DNA from: Dioscorea cayenensis subsp. rotundata
Lineage: Eukaryota > Streptophyta > Magnoliopsida > Dioscoreales > Dioscoreaceae
DNA: 64,000 nucleotides
Reading direction: 5' to 3'
NCBI RefSeq assembly: GCF_009730915.1
Contig: NC_052475.1
Location: 26,907,016-26,971,015, forward strand
The position numbers and the translations under genes are program-made. The notes beneath the pieces were generated by a model. It was not told where the DNA came from. It saw nothing but the letters and a program-made list of their open reading frames with translations, and did not search any database. Shown one piece after another: positions 36,707-47,699 of this stretch (the first letter of the stretch is position 1; every line of letters starts with the position of its first letter).

Positions 36707-38413
36707 ATGACAAGATCAAACACTGAACTCCATGAACAGCAACACCTCACCACCTTTCTCTTCTTCTTCACCATTATCATCATCCCACACTGTTCTCATG
36801 CACAACCACATCCACCCATCAACACCATTGTAGTCCTTGTGCTAGAGAACAGGTCCTTTGATCACATGCTTGGTTGGATGAAAGAGTCTTTGAACCCTTC
36901 CATTGATGGCTTAACCGGAGCTGAATCAAACCCCCGGTCCACAAAGGATCCTAACTCTCCGGTCATCTTCGTTTCCGATGATGCGAGGTATGTTGACCCA
37001 GACCCTGGCCATTCATTTCAAGCAGTGCAGCAGCAAATGTTTGGAGATGGAGGAGGTGACACCATCCCCACAATGCTAGGCTTTGTTGAGCAAGCTTTGT
37101 CCATGTCCTCAGATATGTCTGAAGCTGTTATGAAAGGTTTCAGACCATCTAATGTGCCAGTCTATGCTACTTTAGTGAAAGAGTTTGCTGTGTTTGATAA
37201 ATGGCACTCATCACTCCCAGGACCAACTCAGCCCAACAGACTGTTTGTCTACTCTGGGACTTCTCATGGTGCCACAAACCATGACATTCTGAAGATTCTC
37301 AGAGGGTACCCTCAAAAGACCATCTTTGATTCACTCCATGAAGATGGCTTTGACTTCGCTATCTATTTTCAGAGCTTCCCTTCCACACTGTTGTATAAGA
37401 ATTTGAGGAGATTGAAGTACATTGTCAGCAAGTTCCACTTGTTTGAATCCTTCAAGGATCATGCTAGAAAAGGGAAGCTCCGGAATTTGAATGTGATAGA
37501 GCCAAGGTATTTTGATGTGCTTGGAGCTCCAGCGAATGATGATCACCCTTCGCATGATGTCGCTGAAGGGCAGCGGTTGGTGAAGGAGGTATATGAGGCA
37601 TTGAGGTCTAGCCCACACTGGAATCAGAGCCTTTTGATCATCACTTACGATGAGCATGGAGGGTTCTATGATCATGTGCCGCCACCGATGACTGGTGTGC
37701 CTAACCCTGATGGTATCATTGGAGCAGAGCCTTTCTTCTTCAACTTTGATCGGTTAGGAGTTCGGGTTCCGACAATCATGGTGTCCCCTTGGATCAAGAG
37801 AGGCACAGGCAAGTGATACAGCAAGCAAATGATGTTCATGTTTTGATCCATCCTTTGATGAATTTTACATACCTTTGATGCTTATGCACTTTGCAGTGAT
37901 GACAAGACCAACAGGGCCATATGAGAGCTCAGAGTTTGAGCATTCATCAATACCTGCAACCATAAAGAAGATGTTCAACCTCACATCTGATTTCCTGTCA
38001 CACAGAGATGCATGGGCTGGGACTTTCGAAAGAGTAGTTCAAGGATTGAGCTCACCCAGAACTGATTGCCCGGGTATTATTATCATAACAAACTGATCAA
38101 CATTTGCTGCATCCAAAGGGTCTTCTTGATTCAATGATTTCTTTGTGCTCTGCAGAGGTGTTACCTGAGGTTCGGCCCACTGAGAAGAGCAGGGCCGGAT
38201 GGAAACAGACAAATGTCGGAGTTCCAGAGCGAACTAGTTTCCTTGGCGGCTGCCGTAAATGGCGAATACTTCTGGAGTAATTCGAACCTTGAATACAGTA
38301 AAAAGATGGCTGTGAAGGAAGCTGACCAGTATGTCAGGAGTGCTTTTGCAAAGTTCTTGAGGAAAAGTAGACGCGCTGCCACATTGGGTGCTGATGAATC
38401 CAGCATTGTCTGA
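36707..38413 (+). CDS. NPC: Non-specific phospholipase C (phosphoesterase family), with a frame break
   Basis: Exons 36707-37808, 37897-38073 and 38156-38413; about 511 residues if the break is ignored. An N-terminal hydrophobic signal ([18 protein letters not shown]) precedes the phosphoesterase domain: [85 protein letters not shown] and [14 protein letters not shown]. NPCs hydrolyse membrane phospholipids to diacylglycerol. The signal and sequence are nearest NPC1/NPC2. Intron 1 has a GC donor (ACAG|GCAAGT); only this splice keeps the frame. In exon 3 the conserved [13 protein letters not shown] lies in one frame and the conserved tail ([20 protein letters not shown], ending ADESSIV) lies one base over. 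An extra G in the GGG at 38192-38194 would explain it. An alternative acceptor at 38191-38192 would also restore the frame, at the cost of LPEVRPTE. Confidence 0.9.
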
Positions 38414-38783
38414 GAAAAATCATGCATGTCTCTGTCTTCAGACTTCATCAAACAAAAAATGACCAAATTAACGATCAAATGTATGTATAAGGTTATGGCT
38501 GAAAAATTCCAACATCTGCTGATGTATGTAACAAATTTCAGATTTTCAAACAGGTGCAAGTAAACTGTACTGATGTTTATCACAGGTTCATCCCTAGTAA
38601 ATTCTTGAATTAAGTTCAACATGTTTTTCATTTTCTTTTTCCACAAACAAATTTAGATGGGAGACCAAACATGGGAAACCACCAAGCAACATGATGTTTC
38701 GGCTGCTAGGATCACAAATAAGAAAAGCGAGGATTGATATCTTGGCATCCCAACGCTCTGACAAACTGAGATTTGAAAAGCCC
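38414..38783. other. Facing 3' UTRs of NPC and NTF2
   Basis: A 370-bp tail-to-tail gap with no coding signal. Confidence 0.55.
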
Positions 38784-41700
38784 TCATGCATAATTAAGCC
38801 GGAAAATGTCATTCAACACAAAGAAGCTTCCTGGATGTCCTGGATGTTGTGGCATCAAATGAAACATCTGCACCAACGAACCAATGATTATCAATCGCAT
38901 GAAAGCAAGACAATAGTATTTACTTGAGACCGATTAAGAATAAATCTGAAGAGACCCCTGAGATATTTATTCAAACCATTGAAAACTTTCAAGACCATTC
39001 TCAAAGTGATCTGCCCACACTTCCTATATGCCTGAAATAACTATGTAAAAACAAAACAAGTGATTCTGGCGGTAAGCCAGCTTGCACTTTTTGGGGAACA
39101 AAAGATTTTGATACTTGTGAAGGTATCAAAAAACAATCCCAGAAACAATTTTATAACATAAAGAACCATGAAAAACATAATCCAGATTGCAGCAGATAAG
39201 GTCTTCCATGTCAAGACACCTCTTACTTCTTGAAAAGTGCATTTCATTCCATAGCATATTTAGAATTCATTTACAGTATTACGCTAGGTTTCTCAGAAAA
39301 ATAAGACAAAGTTTTAAAATTTAGGGTGAAGGAATCAGTTCATTTTGTCTCTTTGGCATATGCTATAGACGTTAAAATCATTTCTAATAAATTGAAGATG
39401 AATCAATAGTCACCAATATCAGAAAGGCAATCCTATTATCACTGAGCATTACATGCAAAAACATGGACAACAAAATAACACTAGCTCAAGAAAGCACTAG
39501 AAAATAACATAAACATACATATTTGATATCTGAAAATTCACACAAATTTTTTCTTAATCCATTTTGGGTTTGATCCACAACTGCAAACTTTGTTATTACA
39601 CTTTACATAAAAGTTTCATAAACAAAGGATCTTGCTAATCATACTATCTACATCAACACAAAATTAGACGAGAAAAATATCCTCAAAAAGCAGTACAGTA
39701 GTACACAGCATAAATTCACCAAATGTGAAAGAAACAGCTCAATCTGATTCTAGTTTTGTGTGAGCACACACATATGCTCAATAAGAACTCAAGTAAAACA
39801 TTTAGATTATCATTGTATCAGAGCCTTAAAAAACCTCTTCATCCAGTAATAGTCTAGGCACATCACTAGCTCACTAAAAATTTTGCAAGTATTGGACATC
39901 AAAGGCCCTCATGATATTCCGGATGAAAACAGCTTATCACCTGAAATTATAATATAATGCAAATCGAATGCAAATTATAACAACATATCACATCCTAATA
40001 CAGAGTAAAAAGGCTACTCACTTAAAAAACAATGGTCCACGACATTTTATTACTAAAATATATTCTGAATAGTGAAGTTGTCATCATATTCTCTATTAAG
40101 TCAGCACTTTTATAATAGAAAAAAACATTGAGATCACCAAGAATCTTAATTTCAGTCAAAGGGGAGGCTTAATCAAGACACATATATATAGCATCCAAAT
40201 ATACCATCCCATTCACGAATTTTAACATCCTTCAGCTTGAAAGACACTTCATATAAACAGGGGGCCATATCAATATCCATGGAAATTTTCCATTCATTCT
40301 ATTGTTTTAAAGCAATCTTTATCTCTCCCAAACATCTTTGATAAATTAATATCTTTGGCAAGGAAGCTTTCTAATCTAAACCCCATATATCCCCTTCCCT
40401 CACTCTCCCTTGCCTTATCTTAATCCAATTCATCAACAATATTTGGATCATAATCCCCCAGATTGAAGTTCTCCCTCATCTTCCGATACTTGCAAAGCAA
40501 TGTGAACCTCTCTACCAACAAAGGAGACAGAATCTATAAGGACAAAAGATCCATCAAGAAGGCTTCAAATGGTACAATCTAGTCATAAACTATTAAATTA
40601 AACATTATTTTTAGGTTTTAATTTAATGGCAAACATCAGAGTTGCAGGTAAAGCTGGCACAATTCAACAATCATATACAAAAAAAAAAAAAAAGAACTAT
40701 AACAATAATGGTCTTCAAGGATACAAGTACATTCAGAACACTTAGGTGATCTAATTAATCTCAGGTTAATAGATTAATGTGTTAATAAGTTACCAATGAC
40801 CACAAATGGATTTCGATAATCTAATTTTGCAAGTTTTTCATGTTTCACATATTGAGGCTCAATTCAAGAAAATTCTACAATGTGTGAAAGAAGATCTTTG
40901 AAAGAAATTATAGTAAGGATTGCTGATGCCTTCTACGAAATCTACATTGTTTATTCTTGAAAATCAATTTCCAGGCGTGCTAAATCATCCTAATGCAGTT
41001 CAATTACAGTTATACAATAGACAACTATAAGTAGAAATGTCATGCTCCATTAACTTCTTATGGTCATTTGAAGAAACCCTCCCCTTTTAATGATCCTTTT
41101 CACCAACTGAAAGCAATACTGTTCATGATAGCTCTATTCTCAGGACCAGGTGTTCCGGTATGATGATGCAACTAGATATTTATCTATGCAAAACACAACT
41201 GAGTACTGCTGACCCATGCTAGAGATAGAATTGGAGGCATACAAATCAGAGTTTAATTAGGGAAAAAAAAAATTGGAGCCCTCTATTTTTTCTACACCGA
41301 ACAGTTTATTCAATCATTCCCTACTAGAACATGGCCAAAATGGAATGAGAAATCTGGCATCCCTATCATTTTAGGACAATTGAATCATTTATCATAAAGA
41401 ATATGAGCTCCAAGAGACTGAGTGGTGTGGGTAATTAATCATTTCTATCTATATTACTATAAAAATGACAAACAGAACTGAAAAACGTAAACCAATCAAT
41501 CAATTAGCAATAACTAAATAAAAAACAAAGATCAGCAAACATATCTAGCCAGTCAAAACCGTTCGCTCCGCATCCATTCACCGAATCACAACTGACCCAG
41601 TAGCAAAGAAACAGTGCCAATTTCTGATCCATCAATAAACTGATGAAATCACGAAGGCCCACAAAATATAAGTCAAACAATCTACCAATCAGATACCGAA

Positions 41701-42355
41701 AACCTAGAGTTTATCAAAACATTCAGAACAAAGAAATAACTTTAAATAAAAGCAAAAACTTGGAAACATATCGATCCAATCAAAACAATTCAGAATTTGA
41801 TCACCAAACCCATTCGCCAAATCACCAAGAGAAACCAATAGACAAAGAAAAGATGAAAAGTTGGAAGAGAGCAATGGAAATCCATACATAAACCCTACAA
41901 CATGCAGACACACCCGAAAAAAAACTATCAAAGAACCAGAATATCAACAAAACCCTAGAATAACCCAAACATCAAGAACTCAAACAAACAACAAAAGACC
42001 AATTTTTTTTTTAAAAAAACCTAAAAAGAGAAAAAAGATAAGGAAGAAGCAGAGATACCTGAGAGAACTTGAGAGCGTGCTGTTCCCCAGCAAGCTGGAG
42101 ATTACCGGAGACGAAAACAAGGATACCACCGGCAGGGCCGGAGGGCTGGCAATCGATGGTGGAGACAGCATGGTGGCACTGCTGGAAAGGGAGTCCAGTG
42201 AGCTTGTTGACGATGGCGGCGACACCCTGGGTCTTGGCGCCCTCGAAGGTGAGCATGGAGGTGTCCTGGTAGAGGCTGGCGAGGCCGGGGCGGTTGTTGT
42301 CGAAGGTGGTGTAGTAGTACTCCACGAACTGCTTTGCTACCACATCGGTATCCAT
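38784..42355 (-). CDS. NTF2: Nuclear transport factor 2 (Ran-GDP importer)
   Basis: Exon 1 (42355-42059, 99 codons) ends FSQ at CAG|GTATCT. Exon 2 (38867-38784) begins at CAG|ATG and encodes MFHLMPQHPGHPGSFFVLND then IFRLNYA, for 126 residues in all. The intron is 3191 bp and phase 0. Landmarks are DTDVVAKQFVEYYYTTFD, LYQDTSMLTFEG, STIDCQPSGPAGGILVFVSG and LQLAGEQHALKFSQ, the full NTF2 fold, which carries Ran-GDP into the nucleus through FG-nucleoporins. Plant homologues usually read MPTPQGSFYV at the start of exon 2. Here HPG is tandemly duplicated (CATCCAGGA twice), lengthening a surface loop by about three residues. The 5' leader is a CT/GA-rich tract (42400-42450). The intron contains an unrelated exon-like ORF (40420-40533). 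Confidence 0.94.
40420..40533 (-). other. Orphan terminal-exon-like ORF inside the NTF2 intron
   Basis: On the minus strand a CTTATAG acceptor is followed by 37 codons and TAA. The peptide begins ILSPLLVERFTLLCKYRKMR and ends NFNLGDYDPNIVDELD. Composition and codon use look like real protein, unlike the surrounding AT-rich intron. I do not recognise it. It could be an alternative last exon of NTF2 (the phase-0 junction FSQ|ILS is compatible), a fragment of a captured gene, or a nested gene end. Confidence 0.4.
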
Positions 42356-43499
42356 CTCCGATGATCTCTCCCCCGTCTCCTCGGCTTCTCTCTCTTTCTT
42401 CTCTCTGATCGATCGCCGGAGAGGAAGAGAGAGCGAGAGAGAGATGAGCTCTATTATATAGTGAGAGAAGAAAAGGGTTTGATCTTGCCTTGGGATCTGG
42501 TTGTTAACCTGATGTAGGGATGGATGGAGGGCGGGATCGCGTAATTGTTCCGCGCGATGTCCGGCTGATGGCGTGTTGATCTCAAACACGGTACAGCGTT
42601 TTTATCCGATGCGGGGTTGGTTGTGATGTTGGATGGGTCCCTCAATTTATTCTTGAAAGTTTTATTTGTCTCCGTGGAATATTTTGCTAAATTTAATTTG
42701 TGGTTTGGTTTTTAATACATTCAGGATTTGTGTTTGTAATTTAAATTATTTATACAAAAGTATTAAAATGCTTATTTTTTTTTAATTTAAATTTAAATTT
42801 ATTTATTTTTTATCTTTACTTACCTTACTAAAACATATAAGCACTAATTACAAATCATTCAAGTTGATTTAAAATCATAACTTAAATAATTTTTAAATAG
42901 TACACAAATAAATCTGAATGGTATTTATATATACATATTTTAGTAATATAAATAAATAAATAAATTCAGGTATATTTTTATATGACGTCAATAAAATTAA
43001 TCAGAGTTAAGTGTTTTAATATTTTTTTAAACAATTTACATTATAAGGTACTAAAATGTTACAACTCAAATCATAAATCTTTGAACTGATAAAGAGAAAT
43101 GACAAGCTAATTTAGTAATATTTTCCCAGTAATTTTTTTCATTAACTCTTTTAATTTGTAATTTTGCTTTCAATAATCATAATTTATGTTGATTTTATTT
43201 ATTAGTTTCAAAGTTCCATAAAAACAAATAAGTATTTTTTTATAAAAAGAATTTCTAATTTTATAAAAATATATGTATATGAATAAATTGCACTACTAAT
43301 TTGCTATTTTGTTATTTTGGCCCATGAATTAAAAATAAAGACTTTTATTCACATACGAAATTCAAAATTAATCATTTAACAAAAATACAATTAATATTAG
43401 TTGCAATAATAGAAATTCAATTTACTAGAAAATTCTTGGTTTTTCTACAGAGGGTGTTTTTCATAAAATAAGGTTTGCTATAAAAACCTTATCCCACCC
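42356..43499. other. Intergenic between NTF2 and PHF5A copy 1
   Basis: The NTF2 leader (to about 42480) is followed by about 900 bp of very AT-rich DNA. Weak inverted similarity between about 42730 and 43030 may be a decayed MITE. No gene was seen. Confidence 0.5.
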
Positions 43500-45204
43500 C
43501 CCTCTTTCCTATAGCGCAGCCCCTTCTAGTGTTCGCGAGGACGCTTCCTGGAACGCCGTGATCCTCGCCGCCGGGCAGTGTCGCCGGATTCTGGTGAGCC
43601 CTCGATTGGTCCTTCTTCTACTTTGTACTGTTTTTGAAACCATAATGGATGGACTCGGCTTGGCATTTTTCTCGGTCTTCTCCGATTCCATCCGCGCAAA
43701 TCTTTAGCTTTTAGGGTTTTTGGGATGATGATTTAACCGCATGAGCTTGTTTGGTTTTTGATTTTTCGTGTTAATGTTGCCTAACTCGGTGATTGGATTG
43801 TTGTTTATCTTCTTAGTAGGTTTTGATTCTGGATTTTTAAACTATTCTGTTTGATTACCTATGAAATTTAATGTGAAAATTTTGCTTTTGAGGTTATTGA
43901 ATGCGCAGTTACTTGATTTTTTTTTTTTTAAATTCATTTAGAGGAAAACTCAAATGTAAATTGTTTTTCTAGTGGATAAGCAAATAGAGGAAAAGTATTT
44001 ACTAAATTTTGATCCTTCTCCTTTGTTTTCACCAAATCAAGCACTACATTAACATTAAGGATGGACTTCACGGAAATTAAGTTACCAGTTGGATCTTGCT
44101 CTTTAAACGTTGCTTATGATACATAATTGGTAGACATAGTAAATTAGAATTTTCTGGTTAATGTCTGAAATTCTTGTGGAAAATGCTTGCTTTAACTTAA
44201 ACCCTTGCTGTTTAATGACTGTTTTCTGAGGTTAACTTCGGAGTTACCAAAAAGCCTCCTTTTAAGAGAAAACAATCAAACATTTCCTTTGCCTCTCTTG
44301 CAGTACACATGCTTATGTTAATCTAGAAAGATATCATGTTTGTGTCAACTTTTGGAGTTTATGTTGAACGACACGGCTATGGTGTTAGAAACCGGTAGGT
44401 TTGAGTACAACTTTGTGTGCCTCTCTTTAAGAGAAACAATCAAATGTTTATTTTGCCCCTCTTCAATAACACACTTATGTTAATTTAGAAAAATGTCATG
44501 CATTTGAGATTCATGCCATCCCAGGGAGGAAGCTGGCTGGTCACTTGCTCTGTTTTTCATTGATCTGTGTGTTGTTCATTGATCTTTGCCTAATTTAGTA
44601 GGAAATTACTCAGCATAGTATCTCTCAATTCTTGTAAGGTGGCAATCATTTTTCTTTGATGATCCTTTATTTTTCCCTTCAGTGATGGTATTTTCTAGAT
44701 TCACATGTTTGTTTGATTATGTGGGATAGCATGTTCTGTTCACCAGGAGTGAAATTAATGAAACCTTACCTATTTCATATCCTCTATGCTTCTTTTTTAT
44801 AATTTCTGTGTTGCTACTTGTTGCTGGTGTCAAGTGTCGGTATGCAGATTAGTGTTTGAATTTTAAGCAGTAAGGTGATATGCCTTCTGGATGCATATTT
44901 GCATACTTGCATGGTGATGCATATTTGTGTATTTTACGTGGGTATTGTTCTGCGTATGTATTTAAGTCTCAATCGCTTATCAATCATGCAATGAGAATAC
45001 CTTTTATTCCTAAGATGAACTCTATCACAGAGCACTCATCAATAACCACACCATCAACAAATATTTACAAATTAATGTTGACAAACACATTTGAGGATGC
45101 TTGTTGTAGATGTTTTATACAATGTTCATTGTAAAATTTTCTTTTCCCATATCCTGAAACTATATGCTGCACAGGTTCTTTGATAAATCAACTATCAAGG
45201 TAGC
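43500..45204 (+). other. 5' leader of PHF5A copy 1: non-coding exon and intron
   Basis: A GC-rich leader exon (about 43500-43593) ends ATTCTG|GTGAGC. An intron of 1.58 kb ends CTGCACAG at 45174. The second leader exon starts at 45175 and reaches the ATG at 45205. The same arrangement in copy 2 supports it. The intron holds a diverged direct duplication (44254-44345 and 44418-44505). Confidence 0.65.
44254..44505. repeat. Diverged direct duplication in the PHF5A-1 leader intron
   Basis: Both units contain TTTAAGAGAAA(A)CAATCAAA, TTTGCC(T/C)CTCTT, ACAC(A)..CTTATGTTAAT(C/T)TAGAAA and AT(A/G)TCATG, offset about 162 bp. Confidence 0.75.
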
Positions 45205-45537
45205 ATGGCCAAGCATCATCCTGATCTGATCATGTGCCGGAAACAGCCAGGAATTGCTATCGGTCGGCTGTGTGAGAAGTGTGATGGCAAGTGTGTTATC
45301 TGTGATTCCTATGTGCGCCCATGTACACTTGTCCGTGTATGTGATGAGTGCAACTATGGTTCATTCCAAGGTAGGTGTGTCATCTGTGGGGGTGTTGGCA
45401 TATCTGATGCCTATTACTGCAAGGAGTGCACACAGCAGGAGAAAGATCGGGATGGATGCCCGAAGATCGTCAACCTTGGGAGCGCCAAGACTGATCTCTT
45501 CTACGAGCGCAAAAAATATGGTTTCAAGAAAAGATGA
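45205..45537 (+). CDS. PHF5A: PHF5A / SF3b14b splicing factor, copy 1
   Basis: One coding exon, 110 residues, starting [20 protein letters not shown] and ending [10 protein letters not shown]. All conserved zinc-finger cysteines are present, including [36 protein letters not shown] and YYCKEC. The protein is the small knotted three-zinc-finger subunit of the U2 snRNP SF3b complex (yeast Rds3), which sits beside SF3B1 at the branch-site adenosine pocket. The sequence matches the land-plant consensus as I know it. It is a tandem paralogue of the gene at 48794. The gene ends tail-to-tail with the minus-strand gene at 45828, 290 bp away. Confidence 0.97.
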   Translation: MAKHHPDLIMCRKQPGIAIGRLCEKCDGKCVICDSYVRPCTLVRVCDECNYGSFQGRCVICGGVGISDAYYCKECTQQEKDRDGCPKIVNLGSAKTDLFYERKKYGFKKR

Positions 45538-45827
45538 CACCTAAATCTCATTGTTTGTTAGCTGATCCTAATCATCATCATATTCTGGGTGCTTGTTTGA
45601 ACTTAAACTTGTTTGGCATTCACTATCATATGTGGAGCTGATCATGTATACTTCTATGGACTTGTTTTATTTTCATCTCTAACACTAATATGATTCTTCA
45701 TCCTGCATGTGTACATTACTACTAAATGCGCTGATGCAAAAGAAAACAGGATAATCCATACATCAATGTGGGTTATAAAAGTGGTAAAAGTGATCACACA
45801 ATCATAAACTAAAACAAACTCCAAACA

Positions 45828-46391
45828 TTACTCTTCAAAACCAATGCGGTTGGCTGCAGACAGACTGAGAAGAAGCGGCAGCAAGGATAACACCTGCTGT
45901 ACAAGGAAGAGCTCCTCTCCGCCGACATGCTCCGCCGCGGGATCCTTCACGTCGGTCACATACTCCATGGCCTTTTTTGTCAGCCCTCTCCTCCTCAACC
46001 TGTCTCTTGTACTCACTATATCCATCCCTACAAACTTAAGATGATCGTCGCCGAGGATCTTCTCAACGAGAATCTCCGGCAATGCCTCGTCCGGGAGGAG
46101 CTGGAGAAGGAGGACTTGATCACCCAAGGCAACCAGGAGGATAGCCAAGTCCGTCTGGAATCTACTGGGGAGGAATCTTTTCAAGAATCTATAAATACTC
46201 CGGCGGAGCTTGAAGTGGATACCGACGGTGGTGGCCTGGTACTGCATGGCTAGTTCAAGCCATTGCTGGACTCCGGTGGTGCTGGAGGTGATGGTGACGT
46301 GGAAGTTCCGTGAGGTTTCCATGGTGATGGCGTAGGAGATCTGGTCGGCGGTGGCCGGAAAAGCGGGGTCCGGTTTGATGGTGTAAGTCAT
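45828..46391 (-). CDS. Unrecognised 187-residue protein between the PHF5A copies
   Basis: A single open frame starting MTYTIKPDPAFPATADQISY and ending AANRIGFEE. It has much higher GC than the flanks and a balanced composition. A minus-strand TATAAATA (46469-46476) lies about 80 bp before the ATG, which supports a real gene. The first 75 residues look like a compact beta-rich domain (ISYAITMETSRNFHVTITSS, TTVGIHFKLRRSIYRFLKRF). A Leu-rich middle (LAILLVALGDQVLLLQLLPD), a basic RDRLRRRGLTKK patch and a hydrophobic segment near the C-terminus (LFLVQQVLSLLPLLLSL) follow. I cannot assign a family or function. It may be lineage-restricted. Confidence 0.65.
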   Translation of the reverse strand: MTYTIKPDPAFPATADQISYAITMETSRNFHVTITSSTTGVQQWLELAMQYQATTVGIHFKLRRSIYRFLKRFLPSRFQTDLAILLVALGDQVLLLQLLPDEALPEILVEKILGDDHLKFVGMDIVSTRDRLRRRGLTKKAMEYVTDVKDPAAEHVGGEELFLVQQVLSLLPLLLSLSAANRIGFEE

Positions 46392-47699
46392 GGTCTATAG
46401 TTTTCCTTGAATAGATTGAAGGCGTGTTTGCAACTTTGCATGCATGTATATGTTGTATCAAATGAAATTATTTATATCATTATTAGTTTTAATGTGATTA
46501 AGAGTGAAACTTGAGTTTAATTGGATTGCCTCCGAGTGCCTTTCAGAGTTGTATGAGGTATGGATCCAAATATATTTTAAGTGTTTTGATAATCGCCCAC
46601 TGTTTTTTTAACTATGTAAATATAATCAATTGGTTGGTTTGGAAACAGAATAAACATTAAGATATAATAATATTATGATATTATTTATTTGGATTATCAT
46701 GACCAATTTATAAATATAGATGATATACTCGAACGTTGAGAGGAAAAAAAAAATTAGATCATGGGGAGATAGATGCATTATGTAGATAGATGCATTATCC
46801 TTTCATGCATCATGGCATGTTTTTTCATAACTCAGGCTATATGGGTTTTGTCATGAAAACTTAAATAAATGATGTTGTTTTAAAGACTATTATGATTTAT
46901 AGGAACGAAATAAACACATTATTAGATATAATTCAAAATTTTGGATTTAGGTATTAATTTTGTATTTTTTTCAATTTTAACGCGTTATAGTCAAAGTCAT
47001 CTAGTCATTCGGACTGAATAATTAGCGACACTAACTTTAAATTAAAAAAATAGTAAGAGTTTAAATTTTATATAGTAATGAGATATTAACTCTACACTCT
47101 TCTTTTGACTTGTTCTATTTACAAATAAAAAAAATATGATATTGTTTATAAAAATTAATATAAATAACGTACAAAGAAATGCAAATTTTAAATAATTTTT
47201 CTTAAAGTGAATATGATTGGTAGTCATCATGTAAGGTAAGTGGTTTTTAAGGAATTCAAAATACACAACTTTTTGTTTAAGTAGGAAATATTTTGGTAAT
47301 TAAGAGAGAACCCCTTATATTGTTAAAATGGGATGATCTATGAAAAGTGGTTTTTTGGAAAAAAATACTTGGATTTGACCCCAAAAAAAACATACTTGGA
47401 AAAGACTCATGTATACATATATACACACAAAATAGTTGATACCATTGGTAGTGGAGGTAACATGATTGTTCTTTGTTATATATATAATATTCAAGTTAAG
47501 ATGTATGATTGTCACATTGGACTGGGAATATTTAATTATTTTAAAAAATAATTTTATGTTAATCGAATCTTGTGGACCTTATACAAAAAAGGGATAAAAT
47601 AAGTGAATAATGAAATTATACATTTTTAAGGGTTATAAAAAGAAATGATTTTCAATTGAGGATTTTATAGGGGTTATTTTGCAAAATTCACAGTCAATT
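46392..47699. other. Intergenic between the unknown gene and PHF5A copy 2
   Basis: Contains the TATA box of the unknown minus-strand gene (46469-46476) and a repeated AGATAGATGCATTAT (near 46769 and 46785). The remainder is AT-rich DNA without coding signal. Confidence 0.5.
46469..46476 (-). promoter_or_regulatory. TATA box of the unrecognised gene at 45828-46391
   Basis: TATAAATA on the minus strand, 78-85 bp upstream of the ATG. Confidence 0.65.

Noticed and set aside
41643-42364. Long + strand frames over NTF2 exon 1
   Set aside because: They are antisense shadows of the NTF2 exon, and the minus-strand product is a clear NTF2.
42730-43080. Weak inverted similarity suggesting a decayed MITE
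   Set aside because: The matches are short and AT-only, with no target duplication. They cannot be told from background composition.
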